DNA of 64,000 nucleotides from Methylaequor sp002691245 (lineage in GTDB: Bacteria > Pseudomonadota > Alphaproteobacteria > Methylaequorales > Methylaequoraceae): NCBI GenBank assembly GCA_002691245.1, contig NZHH01000024.1, positions 39,037 to 103,036 of the forward strand, written 5' to 3'. Below, one piece after another: positions 41,416 to 50,754 of the stretch; position 1 is the first letter of the stretch, and each line of letters starts with the position of its first letter. The position numbers and the translations under genes are program-made. A model generated the notes under the pieces. It was not told the DNA's origin. It searched no databases and was given only the letters and a program-made list of their open reading frames with translations.

Positions 41416-43551
41416 GTGTTAAGACAAGTTGAACTGATTGAAAAAGTCAAATCATATGACCCAAATGTTGAGGAAGAGCTATTAAATAAAGCTTATGTCT
41501 TTTCAATGAGGGCTCATGGAAGTCAAAAGAGAGCATCAGGAGATCCATATTTTTCTCATCCATTGGAAGTTGCTGGGATATTGGCTGATCATAAATTTGA
41601 CTCCAAAACCATCATAACTGCACTTTTACATGATGTTGTAGAAGACACAACCTTTAATCTTTTAGATATTAAAACAAATTTTGGAAATGAAATCTCTTGT
41701 TTGGTTGATGGTGTAACAAAGTTGTCAAATTTTGAAGGAAGATCAGATAAATTTAATCAAGCTGAAAATTTTAGAAAGTTATTATTAGCTACATCAAGGG
41801 ATATTCGAGTCCTTTTTGTAAAGCTTGCAGATAGACTTCACAATATGAGAACATTAAGATTTATAAAGGATAAAAATAAAAGAAAAAGAATATCTTTTGA
41901 AACTCTTGAGATCTACTCACCTCTAGCTGAGAGATTGGGAATGGATGAGATAAGAAAAGAACTTGATGATTTGAGTTTTCAAACAACTGAACCAGAGTTG
42001 AGAGGCTCTATAATACAAAGGTTATCTTTATTAAGGCAACAAGATGAAGATGTTTTAGATAAAATTGTTAAAAATATTGAAGACTTCCTCATAAAACAGA
42101 ATATAAATTTTAAAGTATTTGGAAGAGAAAAAACTCCTTATTCAATCTGGAAAAAAATGAAAGTAAAATCCGTAAACTTTTCGCAATTATCGGATATAAT
42201 GGCATTCACAATTTTAGTTGATGATACCAAAATATGCTATGCAGTTTTGGGTTTGCTACATCAATTTTACTCATATGTTCCAGGTAGATTTAAAGACTAT
42301 ATTTCAACCCCAAAACCCAATGGATATCAATCTATTCACACTACACTTATTGGACCATTAAATCAAAGAATCGAAATACAAATTAGAACATTTGAAATGA
42401 ATGAAAAGGCAGAGTTTGGTATAGCAGCACACTGGATTTATAAAGACAAAATCAATATTAATGATGGCAAGCAATACAGATGGATGAGACAAATACTAGA
42501 TATAATAGATCAATCTAATGAACCAGAGGAGTTTCTGGAACATACAAAAATGCAAATGCATGCTGATCAAGTTTTTGTTTTCACTCCAAAAGGTGATTTG
42601 GTTGCATTACCAAATGGTGCAATGCCACTTGATTTTGCATTTTCAGTTCATTCAGATATTGGTTCATCATGCATAGGTGTAAAAATAAATAATTCAATTA
42701 AACAGCTTAACACAAAATTGAAGAATGGCGATCAAGTAGAAATAATTTGTGGGGAGCAAAACACTCTTTCAACAAAATGGTTGGATTTATCTATTACTGG
42801 AAAGGCAAGAGCTTATATAAAAAAATTTTTACAAATTAAAGAGGATGAGGATTTTAAAAAATTAGGAAAAGAAATTCTAGTTAATCAGTTCAAAATTCAA
42901 AAAATGAGATATTCAGAGAGGAATATAAAAACAGTTTTAGATAAACTAAAAATTAAAAATTTGGATGACTTGTATAAAGCAATCGGCAATGGAAAAATTC
43001 CTTCTGAGAAAATTATTTCTTCAATGTTTCCTGAAAAAAAATTACTGAGGAAGGATGATAAAATTATTTTATTTAATAAATTAAGAGATCAAAAAGAAAA
43101 TAATAGACCTGTAATTCTAAAAGGTTTAACCCCAGGAATGAGTATTCATTTTGCAAATTGTTGCAATCCTATACCTGGTGACGATGCTATAGCATTTATA
43201 ATGGAAGGAAAGGGATTGTTAATTCATCAATTTTCATGTGAAGAATTGAAGAAAAGTGAATCTGATAGTATAGAAAAAATCAAAGTATCATGGGAGAATC
43301 TTCTTTATAAGAAAAATGAATTTGTTGGTAAAATTAATGTCACAATTAAAAATAAGATTGGATCTTTGGGTGTTTTGTCATCGATTATTGCAAAATCTCT
43401 TAGCAATATAAGAAATCTGAAAATCACAGAAAGAAATAATGACTTCTACAAGATTAATATTGATATAGATGTAAAAAATAAAAATCATTTAAGTAAGGTG
43501 ATTGTATCTCTGAGGGCGTCTGAGTTTATTGACAACGTTTCTAGAGTATAA
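41416..43551 (+). CDS. rsh: Bifunctional (p)ppGpp synthetase/hydrolase Rsh (RelA/SpoT)
   Basis: 711 aa, start GTG at 41416. HD hydrolase domain (about 25-180) with HGSQKRASGDPYFSHPLEVA and TALLHDVVEDT, keeping the HD metal ligands; synthetase domain (about 220-345) with YVPGRFKDYISTPKPNGYQS; TGS domain (about 383-445) with VFVFTPKGDLVALPNGAMPL; a zinc-finger-like HFANCCNPIPGDDA; and a C-terminal ACT domain (about 640-711). Both catalytic centres look intact. Sole long Rsh expected in alphaproteobacteria. Confidence 0.95.
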   Translation: MLRQVELIEKVKSYDPNVEEELLNKAYVFSMRAHGSQKRASGDPYFSHPLEVAGILADHKFDSKTIITALLHDVVEDTTFNLLDIKTNFGNEISCLVDGVTKLSNFEGRSDKFNQAENFRKLLLATSRDIRVLFVKLADRLHNMRTLRFIKDKNKRKRISFETLEIYSPLAERLGMDEIRKELDDLSFQTTEPELRGSIIQRLSLLRQQDEDVLDKIVKNIEDFLIKQNINFKVFGREKTPYSIWKKMKVKSVNFSQLSDIMAFTILVDDTKICYAVLGLLHQFYSYVPGRFKDYISTPKPNGYQSIHTTLIGPLNQRIEIQIRTFEMNEKAEFGIAAHWIYKDKININDGKQYRWMRQILDIIDQSNEPEEFLEHTKMQMHADQVFVFTPKGDLVALPNGAMPLDFAFSVHSDIGSSCIGVKINNSIKQLNTKLKNGDQVEIICGEQNTLSTKWLDLSITGKARAYIKKFLQIKEDEDFKKLGKEILVNQFKIQKMRYSERNIKTVLDKLKIKNLDDLYKAIGNGKIPSEKIISSMFPEKKLLRKDDKIILFNKLRDQKENNRPVILKGLTPGMSIHFANCCNPIPGDDAIAFIMEGKGLLIHQFSCEELKKSESDSIEKIKVSWENLLYKKNEFVGKINVTIKNKIGSLGVLSSIIAKSLSNIRNLKITERNNDFYKINIDIDVKNKNHLSKVIVSLRASEFIDNVSRV

Positions 43552-43563
43552 TTAATAATTATT

Positions 43564-44019
43564 ATGAACATGTCTAGATTCATTAGACTATTAAAAATGA
43601 AAATCTATAGAATAAGAGACTTTCCGGAATCAGTCGCAATTGGTTTGGCATGGGGAGTAGCAATTTCTTTTACACCACTATTGGGTTTTCATTTGATAAT
43701 CTGTTATTTAGGAACGGTTTTGATGAGAGGAAATTTGATTGCTGCAACAGTTGGATCAGTAGTCGGAAACCCATGGACATTTCCTATATTTTTTTACTAT
43801 GCCCATAAAATAGGTTTATTCTTTTTTTTTACTCCACTTCCAAATTATGAATTTACAATAAGTTTCTTATTAGAAAATTTTGGAGAGTTATTTTTTCCAA
43901 CACTTATAGGTAGCCTCCCCATTGCAATTATTATATGGTTTATTACCTATAAAGTGGGTAAATTTTATTTAGAAAAAAGGTATTATGAAAAAAAAAATAA
44001 GGTTGGGGGTAAACATTGA
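43564..44019 (+). CDS. DUF2062 membrane protein
   Basis: 151 aa. FPESVAIGLAWGVAISFTPL, LGFHLIICYLGTVLMRGN and GSVVGNPWTFPIFFYYAHKI define DUF2062; three hydrophobic segments. Function unknown. The gene sits between rsh and pdxJ and overlaps pdxJ by 35 bp, an arrangement seen in other alphaproteobacteria. Confidence 0.85.
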   Translation: MNMSRFIRLLKMKIYRIRDFPESVAIGLAWGVAISFTPLLGFHLIICYLGTVLMRGNLIAATVGSVVGNPWTFPIFFYYAHKIGLFFFFTPLPNYEFTISFLLENFGELFFPTLIGSLPIAIIIWFITYKVGKFYLEKRYYEKKNKVGGKH

Positions 44020-44719
44020 CCATGTTGCTACTCTTAGAAATGCAAGAAATGAGGATTTCCCCAATCTTCTGGAAGTAGCTAGTATCTTAAAAAAAATTAA
44101 TGTTGATTTAATTACTGTTCATCTAAGGGAAGATAGAAGACACATTAAAGATCAAGATGTTAAAGATCTGATGAAAAGTAAACTTTTACCCCTTAATTTA
44201 GAAATGGCAGCTACTGAGGAAATGAAAGATATATGTTTAGAAACAAAACCATTTTCATGTTGTATTGTTCCAGAAAGAAGGGAGGAACTAACAACTGAAG
44301 GAGGGTTGAATGTCAAAGATCAAAAAGATTATTTAAGTAAATTTGTATCTCAAATTCAAGAATCAGGGACGAAATTATCATTATTTGTTGATCCAGATTT
44401 AGACCAAATCAAATCAGTGTCTGAATTAGGAGTCAAAGTAGTTGAAATTCATACTGGAAAATATTCAAGATCTTTTGACAAACAAGATTTTTCAAAAGAA
44501 CTTAAAAGAATTAAAGATGCGGCTTCGTTTTGCAAAAAGCTAGATATTGATTGTCATGCAGGACATGGCCTAAACTTTAACAATGTAAAAAAAATTTCAG
44601 AAATTGACAACGTGATTGAATTGAATGTTGGTCATTTTCTAATATCCAACTCTATCTTTGATGGTTTAGAGAAAACAATTACAAATTTCATGAAAATTAT
44701 AAATCACACTAGTATTTAA
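43985..44719 (+). CDS. pdxJ: Pyridoxine 5'-phosphate synthase PdxJ
   Basis: 244 aa. IRLGVNIDHVATLRNARNE, LITVHLREDRRHIKDQDV, PERREELTTEGGLNV and LDIDCHAGHGLNFNNV are PdxJ motifs. Condenses 1-deoxyxylulose 5-phosphate and aminoacetone phosphate in de novo vitamin B6 synthesis. acpS, usually between pdxJ and lepB, is missing here. Confidence 0.95.
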   Translation: MKKKIRLGVNIDHVATLRNARNEDFPNLLEVASILKKINVDLITVHLREDRRHIKDQDVKDLMKSKLLPLNLEMAATEEMKDICLETKPFSCCIVPERREELTTEGGLNVKDQKDYLSKFVSQIQESGTKLSLFVDPDLDQIKSVSELGVKVVEIHTGKYSRSFDKQDFSKELKRIKDAASFCKKLDIDCHAGHGLNFNNVKKISEIDNVIELNVGHFLISNSIFDGLEKTITNFMKIINHTSI

Positions 44720-44743
44720 GATTTTTTGTAATAAAATTCTAAA

Positions 44744-45508
44744 ATGAAAAATACTTTTTTTAAAGAGAACAAAAACTCTAATAAACTCAGAAAAAATATA
44801 ATCTCATTTACATACGCTATAATAGCAGCTCTTCTTATAAGAAGTTTTATATTTGAGCCTTTCAGCATACCGTCTGGTTCTATGTACCCTAACCTTAAGG
44901 TTGGAGATTATCTTTTTGTTTCGAAGTACTCATATGGTTTCTCAAGACATTCTTTGCCATTTAGTTTGCCCTTAATAAAAGGTAGAATATTTTCTAAAGA
45001 ACCAAAAAGGGGCGAGATTGCTGTTTTTAAAACACCGGAAGATAATAGAACTGATTATATAAAAAGAATAATTGGACTTCCTGGCGATACAATAGAAATA
45101 AAAAATAATCTAATAATTTTAAATGGAACAGTTATAAAAACCAATAAAATTTCTGAAGAAAAATATAAGTCTTTTGAAGTCACTAGAATCAAAGAAAACC
45201 TTCCTAATAAAAATAAATATGATGTTTATGAATTCAAGCAAACTATTTTAGGGCTAAATACAAATAACTTTAGAGAGATAAAAATACCAGAAAACAAATT
45301 CTTTGTGCTTGGGGATAATAGAGACAATTCTCAGGATAGTAGATTTATAGGACTAATCCCAAGAGAAAACCTTGTTGGTCGTGCTGAAATAGTGTTGGTT
45401 TCATTTGATACAGAAATTGGAAGTTTTTTTAAGTTTTGGACTTGGTTTTCAGCATTAAGAAAAGATAGATTGATAGTTAGTCTACTGCCTGAAAGAGAAA
45501 ATGAGTAG
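44744..45508 (+). CDS. lepB: Signal peptidase I LepB
   Basis: 254 aa with one N-terminal membrane anchor (about 20-37). FSIPSGSMYPNLKVGDYLF contains catalytic Ser46; TDYIKRIIGLPGDTIEIKN the general-base Lys near 106; VLGDNRDNSQDSRFIGLI the box E. Cleaves Sec and Tat signal peptides at the periplasmic face. Overlaps rnc by 8 bp. Confidence 0.95.
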   Translation: MKNTFFKENKNSNKLRKNIISFTYAIIAALLIRSFIFEPFSIPSGSMYPNLKVGDYLFVSKYSYGFSRHSLPFSLPLIKGRIFSKEPKRGEIAVFKTPEDNRTDYIKRIIGLPGDTIEIKNNLIILNGTVIKTNKISEEKYKSFEVTRIKENLPNKNKYDVYEFKQTILGLNTNNFREIKIPENKFFVLGDNRDNSQDSRFIGLIPRENLVGRAEIVLVSFDTEIGSFFKFWTWFSALRKDRLIVSLLPERENE

Positions 45509-46160
45509 ATTGATAGAATTGATAAAGAAAATTAAATACGAATTTAAAGATGAGGGTTTGTTAATAAGGGCGTTAACTCACTCAAGCTATAAAAAAAAAG
45601 TGCAAAATTATGAGAAACTTGAGTTTCTTGGTGATAGGGTGCTTGGACTAATAATCTCAAAAAAAATCTTTTTAACTTTTCAAAATGATTCAGAAGGAAA
45701 CCTAGCAAAAAAATTGTCATTATTAGTTTGTAAGGATACATTAGTAAAAATTTCAGATAAAGTTAATTTAAAAGACCATTTGAAAACATCTAAAGAAATT
45801 AGTAATAGTTCTTTAAAATCTATAAAAGCGAATTCAATGGAAGCTTTGATTGGTGCCATTTTTTTAGATTCTGACCTACACGCTGTTGAAAAAGTAATAT
45901 TAAGACTATGGAAAGATGAAATTGAGAAAATTGATTTATCAAATCATGATCCGAAATCAAGGTTACAAGAATGGTGTTTGAGAAAAAGAAAAAAACTTCC
46001 AATATATAGGTGCATTAGTAAAAAAGGACCTGAGCATGATCCAGAGTTTACTTTTAGTGTAGCTTTTGATGAAGAGTTTTTCGCTACTGGCAAAGGAAAA
46101 AACAAACAAGATGCAGAAATCAATGCTGCAAGTATACTTTTAAAACAAATTGAAAAATAA
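45501..46160 (+). CDS. rnc: Ribonuclease III
   Basis: 219 aa. RALTHSSYKKKVQNYEKLEF with LEFLGDRVLGLIIS is the RNase III signature, followed by SMEALIGAIFLDSD; the C-terminal double-stranded RNA-binding domain has PEHDPEFTFSVAFDEEFFAT and GKNKQDAEINAASILL. Processes rRNA and mRNA duplexes. Overlaps era by 11 bp. Confidence 0.95.
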   Translation: MSRLIELIKKIKYEFKDEGLLIRALTHSSYKKKVQNYEKLEFLGDRVLGLIISKKIFLTFQNDSEGNLAKKLSLLVCKDTLVKISDKVNLKDHLKTSKEISNSSLKSIKANSMEALIGAIFLDSDLHAVEKVILRLWKDEIEKIDLSNHDPKSRLQEWCLRKRKKLPIYRCISKKGPEHDPEFTFSVAFDEEFFATGKGKNKQDAEINAASILLKQIEK

Positions 46161-46989
46161 AAACAAATATTGTGGAACAGTACTTTTTGTTGGACTTCCG
46201 AATGCAGGAAAATCTACTTTATTAAACTCTATAATTAAACAAAAAATATCAATTGTAAGTCCAAAGGTCCAAACAACAAAAGATCAAATTTCAGGAGTAT
46301 TTAATAAAGATAAAACACAAATAATTTTTACAGATACTCCGGGAATTATTGAAAAAAGAAAATTTTACAATAAACATTATGCAAGAATGACTTTTAATAA
46401 AGATATTGATGTAGATTTAAATTGTATAATTGTAGACCTTCAAAAAGATATTAATGATAAAAATATTGAAAGTTTAAATTCTTTTTCCAAAAAATTTAAA
46501 AAAAATTTTTTGGTTCTAAATAAAATTGATTTGGTTTCAAACAAAAAAATGTTAGAGGTTTCAAGTCTGTTAAATTCAAAATTAAATTTCTTAGAAACTT
46601 TTTTTATTTCAGCAAAAAAGAATAAAGGGATTGAATATTTTATTGATAGAGTTGCAAAATATATTCCACAAAGAGAATGGCTTTATGAGAATGATATTCT
46701 TACCGATAAAGGCATAAAATACCAAATTTCTGAAATAACAAGAGAGAAGATATTTAATCTTTTGAACAAAGAGATTCCATATACTACAGAAATTAATACA
46801 ATGATTGAAGATAAAAAAGAGATTTGCACCATTTACCAAGATATTTTAGTCCTTAAGGAGTCTCAGAAATCTATTATTATTGGAAAAAATGGAGAAAAAA
46901 TTAAAATGATAGGATCTAGAGCAAGGTTAGATATAGAGAAACTTTTAAAAAAAAAGATTTTTTTGAATTTGATTGTAAAAAAAAAATAA
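46150..46989 (+). CDS. era: GTPase Era
   Basis: 279 aa, start TTG at 46150 inside the end of rnc. G1 GLPNAGKS (about 15-22), switch PKVQTTKDQISGVFN, G3 DTPG, G4 NKID, and the C-terminal KH domain with SIIIGKNGEKIKMIGSRARL. Assists 16S rRNA maturation and 30S assembly. The rnc-era-recO order is conserved. Confidence 0.95.
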   Translation: MKNKNKYCGTVLFVGLPNAGKSTLLNSIIKQKISIVSPKVQTTKDQISGVFNKDKTQIIFTDTPGIIEKRKFYNKHYARMTFNKDIDVDLNCIIVDLQKDINDKNIESLNSFSKKFKKNFLVLNKIDLVSNKKMLEVSSLLNSKLNFLETFFISAKKNKGIEYFIDRVAKYIPQREWLYENDILTDKGIKYQISEITREKIFNLLNKEIPYTTEINTMIEDKKEICTIYQDILVLKESQKSIIIGKNGEKIKMIGSRARLDIEKLLKKKIFLNLIVKKK

Positions 46990-47002
46990 CTTTAATTGTA
47001 TT

Positions 47003-47713
47003 ATGAAAATTATTGACGAAGGTTTTTTTTTATATTCATCAAGATTTGGAGAAAGTTCGAAAATTCTTTATATTTTTTCAAAAGAAAATGGTTTAGTAAA
47101 AGGTTTAACTAAAATAACAAAAAAAAATTGTATTAATTTTATGAATCTTGATAAGGTTTTATTTTCATGGAGCTCCAGAGATAAAAATGGTTTAGGTTAT
47201 TTGAAATGTGAACAAAAGAATTCAACGTTTCTTGATCATTATTTGTTTTCAATTGTAAAAGCATCCGCTTCTGAATTATGTTTGAGATTTTTACCCTTAT
47301 GGGAAAAAAATGCCGATATTTACGAAGACGTTGTAAAATTATCATCACTGAACAATAGGGATAGTAGTTTCTTGATAGGAAGATATCTAAACTGGGAAAT
47401 AAATTTATTAAAACATTTAGGCTATGGTTTTAATTTAGAATATTGCTATGTGTCCGGAGAAAAAAATAATACTCATTTCATTTCTCCAAAAACCGGAAAT
47501 GCTGTTAGTTATGAGGTGGGTAAAAAACTTGCTCATAAATTATTTAAAATTCCATTATGTATGAAAGAAGGTTTTAAAAAAAACCATTATGAAGATTATT
47601 TAGATGCAATGAAGATAAATCTTTTCTTTTTAAAAAAGATTTTGGATAATAAAAATTTGAGGTTTATTTATAGAGACCAAATAACTAAATTTTATAATAA
47701 TTTATCAAATTGA
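47003..47713 (+). CDS. recO: DNA repair protein RecO
   Basis: 236 aa. N-terminal OB fold EGFFLYSSRFGESSKILYIF followed by GLVKGLTKITKK; a helical middle with RYLNWEINLLKHLGYGFNLE; YVSGEKNNTHFISPKTGNAV. The zinc-binding cysteines of some RecO proteins are reduced. Loads RecA with RecR. Ends in a 9-bp convergent overlap with the bpt gene. Confidence 0.85.
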   Translation: MKIIDEGFFLYSSRFGESSKILYIFSKENGLVKGLTKITKKNCINFMNLDKVLFSWSSRDKNGLGYLKCEQKNSTFLDHYLFSIVKASASELCLRFLPLWEKNADIYEDVVKLSSLNNRDSSFLIGRYLNWEINLLKHLGYGFNLEYCYVSGEKNNTHFISPKTGNAVSYEVGKKLAHKLFKIPLCMKEGFKKNHYEDYLDAMKINLFFLKKILDNKNLRFIYRDQITKFYNNLSN

Positions 47714-48418
47714 GGGAGACCAATTACCTTCCTTGAAATATTCAATATTATTAAAAGATGATTTATAATTCATATTCTCAGATTCTTTAACCCAATAACC
47801 AATATATAGGTAATTTCCTTGGTTATGTTTCATATTTTCGATTGTTTTTAAAATTAAGTTTTTTCCTAATCCTCTTTTATTTAAATCTGGATTAAAAAAA
47901 CTATAAACTGCAGAGTATCCGTCATTTAAAATATCGAGAAGTATTGAGCCATAAAGCTTTTCATCTTTATCAATTAAGTCGAAAATTTTTGTTTCATTTG
48001 TTGATTTATGAAAAAAACCTATAAATTCATTTTCAGTCATGCTTTTCATCCCTCCGTTAGTGTGTCGAACCCTGCAATAGTATTTAAATAAATTAAATCT
48101 TTTTTCATTGTAATCTTTGTTTACAACTAATGATAAATCATTATTAATCTTTAGGTTTCTTTTGTTACTTTTTGAAAAAATAAATTGTTTTATATTAATT
48201 CTTGATGAAATACATGAATTACAATCTTTACAAGATGGTATATACATGTGGTTATAGTTTCTTCGAAAGCCTCTCTTTGTTAACTCTGAGACTATATCGG
48301 CGCAATCTGGAACTGAAATACTTACATAAAATCTTCTTTCTTGGTTGCCTTTGATATATGAGCAAGGAAACTCAATAGAACTTCTAAAAAGCAAATCATT
48401 TAATTTTACAGTACCCAT
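47705..48418 (-). CDS. bpt: Aminoacyl-tRNA-protein transferase (Bpt/Ate family)
   Basis: 237 aa. FPCSYIKGNQERRFYVSIS, RNYNHMYIPSCKDCNSCISS with the Cys cluster, CRVRHTNGGMKSMTENEFIG, SFFNPDLNKRGLGKNLILKT and YIGYWVKESENMNYKSSF match bacterial aspartate/glutamate leucyltransferases. Adds Leu (or Arg) to N-terminal acidic residues for ClpS-ClpAP degradation. Located 2 bp after the upstream fusion gene's stop. Confidence 0.9.
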   Translation of the reverse strand: MGTVKLNDLLFRSSIEFPCSYIKGNQERRFYVSISVPDCADIVSELTKRGFRRNYNHMYIPSCKDCNSCISSRINIKQFIFSKSNKRNLKINNDLSLVVNKDYNEKRFNLFKYYCRVRHTNGGMKSMTENEFIGFFHKSTNETKIFDLIDKDEKLYGSILLDILNDGYSAVYSFFNPDLNKRGLGKNLILKTIENMKHNQGNYLYIGYWVKESENMNYKSSFNNIEYFKEGNWSPSI

Positions 48419-48420
48419 AT

Positions 48421-50754
48421 TTATTCAAGCATTATAATTTGTAAATCAGCGACATTTGTATTTGTTCCATTAATTATTACAAGGGAATTAATTTTTTTCA
48501 ATACCTCATATGAGTTATTATTATTCAATTCTTTTTCAAGCTCAAAATTAGTAATATCATTTATTTTTGTTAAGCTATCTTGATCAACTATCGCACCTGC
48601 TGCATCAGTTGGGCCATCTCTTCCGTCAGTCCCAATGGANAGTAAAGTGAATTTGTAATTAGGTATAACTTTGTCTGCATATTTAATAAATTGAAGTGCA
48701 AATTCTTGATTTCTTCCACCTTTTCCATTTCCTCTTAATTTTACCGTACTTTCTCCTCCTGAAATTAATATTATGGGTTTATTAAATTTTTTTTTTTTTA
48801 TATCGNNAACAAATCTTTTNGCAAGGTCTTNGACATCACCTTCGACNTCACNTTTCCAAATANTTGAATTAATTTTTTTTGATTTNCATAAATTNTGAAT
48901 TGTTTGCAAGCATTGGAAATTACTTCCAACAANAGTATTTTTTACATTTTTAAATAAAAGANTATTTTTTTTGGGAGTCTCAAATTCTTTATTAGAAATT
49001 CCTNTATTGACATGATCTTTTATACTAAANGATAANTTATTCCATAAATTATAATTTTGTAATATTTTTTTCACATCATTGAATGATGTNNTGTCAGGAA
49101 CGGTAGGNCCNCTAGCTATAGAACTTAAATCATCNCCTATTACGTCNGAAAGTATAAAAGTGTGAACTTTTGCCGGNTGGGACATCTTTAAAAAATTACC
49201 CCCTTTAATTTTTGAAAGATGTTTTCTAACTGTATTTATTTCCTTGATATTGGCACCACAGCTTAATAATNGTTCATTAATTTTAATTTTGTCATTTAAA
49301 GATATATTTGAAGAAGGGTAGGGTAAAAGTGCTGAACCACCACCTGAAAGNAAAAATAACACTAAACAGTCATTATCAAGANCTTCTAATTTTTTTTCTA
49401 AAAATCTTGCTGCAAGTAATCCATCCTTATTTGGTATAGGGTGACCAGACCTAAAACATTTAAATCCCTGAACTTCTTGAAAATTTTCATTATTAACAAT
49501 AATTATTCCTTCCAGAATNTTTTTTTTTANTTTTTTTAGTAATGATAGNGATGTTTTGNCCATGTCAACAGAAGCTTTTCCTACGCATATTGGNATTACA
49601 TTTTTAAAATTAGAATATTCCTTNCAAGATTTNCCATCTCTCACAATTATTTTATCNTTATAAATATTGAGAAATTTTTTTAAAAAGTTGTCAGGCTTAA
49701 CTGATGAAATACCTTNATTGAATAATTCNAGTAAAGTTTTGTTGTGGTTATTAAAAACTCTATGTGAGTTCTTAGACAATNAAACAACTCTGTCTGCNGG
49801 TTCTTTGCCATCAAAGAATGAGGTTATATTTGANAGNACTCTCATTCCCATTGCNTCTCTAGTTTCTTCTGTAGCACTTCCTAAATGAGGTAACAGAAAG
49901 ACATTCTTTAGATTTAATAATTTAGGGTTNACTTTGGGTTCTTCTTCATAAACATCNAGACCTGCTCCTTTAATCATATTTTCTTCNAATGCNTTTACCA
50001 AATCGTCTTCAACAACTATATCACCCCTTGCTGTATTNATAAGAAAGCTTGATTTTTTCATTTTAGATAATAAATCAAGATCAATTAGTCCTTTTGTTTC
50101 TTTTGTTGANGGACAGTGTAGTGAAACAAAATCAGATGCTTTCAACANNTCNTCAATACTNTTACATGATTCAGCTGCNNATTTTTTTGCAACANNGATG
50201 TCCTTGAAATANGGNTCGTAATAAATAATTTTCATATTAAAACCAAAATGTGCTTTATGAGCAACAGCTTGCGCTATTCTTCCCATACCTATTAAACCTA
50301 AAACCTTTCCAGTGATTTTCGACCCCATCATGTGAGTTGGTCGCCAACCAGTCCATTCTTTTTTCCTNACATGNAATTCACCCTCCGATGCTCTTCTGCC
50401 TGCACCTAATAAAAGTAGCATTGCTATATCGGCTGTNCAATCNGTGAGTACTTCAGGNGTATTAGTAACTACAACTTCATNTTTTTTTGCNGAATCTATA
50501 TCGATATTATTAAANCCNACTCCAAAATTNCCTATAATNTTGACNCTTCTATTACTTGAAGAGATTATCTTATCATTTATTGAGTCAGTGACGGTGGGCA
50601 NCAAAGCATCAAAANTATTNATTGCATCGAACAACTCATTTTCGGTTANAGGTTTGTCCGATTCATTTAGAGTTACATCAAATGAATCTCTAAGTTTTGA
50701 TTCNACACTGTTAGGCCACTTCCTTGTTACCAATACTCTGTATTTTTGAGTCAT
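48421..50754 (-). CDS. Fusion of D-2-hydroxyacid dehydrogenase (hydroxypyruvate reductase) and glycerate 2-kinase
   Basis: 777 aa in one uninterrupted frame. Residues 1-320 are a D-isomer 2-hydroxyacid dehydrogenase: GLIGMGRIAQAVAHKA (NAD site, about 150), NTARGDIVVEDDLV (substrate Arg) and LPHLGSATEETR (catalytic His). Residues about 345-777 are a MOFRL-type glycerate 2-kinase (GckA/TtuD): VGKASVDM, GHPIPNKDGLLAARFLEKKL, LSGGGSALLPYPS, GGESTVKLRGNGKGGRNQEF. Together they would turn hydroxypyruvate into glycerate and then 2-phosphoglycerate. The start overlaps the aminotransferase gene by 44 bp. About 60 residues are unresolved owing to Ns, yet the frame is intact. Confidence 0.85.
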   Translation of the reverse strand: MTQKYRVLVTRKWPNSXESKLRDSFDVTLNESDKPXTENELFDAXNXFDALXPTVTDSINDKIISSSNRXVXIIXNFGXXFNNIDIDXAKKXEVVVTNXPEVLXDXTADIAMLLLLGAGRRASEGEXHXRKKEWTGWRPTHMMGSKITGKVLGLIGMGRIAQAVAHKAHFGFNMKIIYYXXYFKDIXVAKKXAAESCXSIXXXLKASDFVSLHCXSTKETKGLIDLDLLSKMKKSSFLXNTARGDIVVEDDLVXAXEENMIKGAGXDVYEEEPKXNPKLLNLKNVFLLPHLGSATEETRXAMGMRXXSNITSFFDGKEXADRVVXLSKNSHRVFNNHNKTLXELFNXGISSVKPDNFLKKFLNIYXDKIIVRDXKSXKEYSNFKNVXPICVGKASVDMXKTXLSLLKKXKKXILEGIIIVNNENFQEVQGFKCFRSGHPIPNKDGLLAARFLEKKLEXLDNDCLVLFXLSGGGSALLPYPSSNISLNDKIKINEXLLSCGANIKEINTVRKHLSKIKGGNFLKMSXPAKVHTFILXDVIXDDLSSIAXXPTVPDXTSFNDVKKILQNYNLWNXLXFSIKDHVNXGISNKEFETPKKNXLLFKNVKNTXVGSNFQCLQTIXNLXKSKKINSXIWKXXVEGDVXDLXKRFVXDIKKKKFNKPIILISGGESTVKLRGNGKGGRNQEFALQFIKYADKVIPNYKFTLXSIGTDGRDGPTDAAGAIVDQDSLTKINDITNFELEKELNNNNSYEVLKKINSLVIINGTNTNVADLQIIMLE

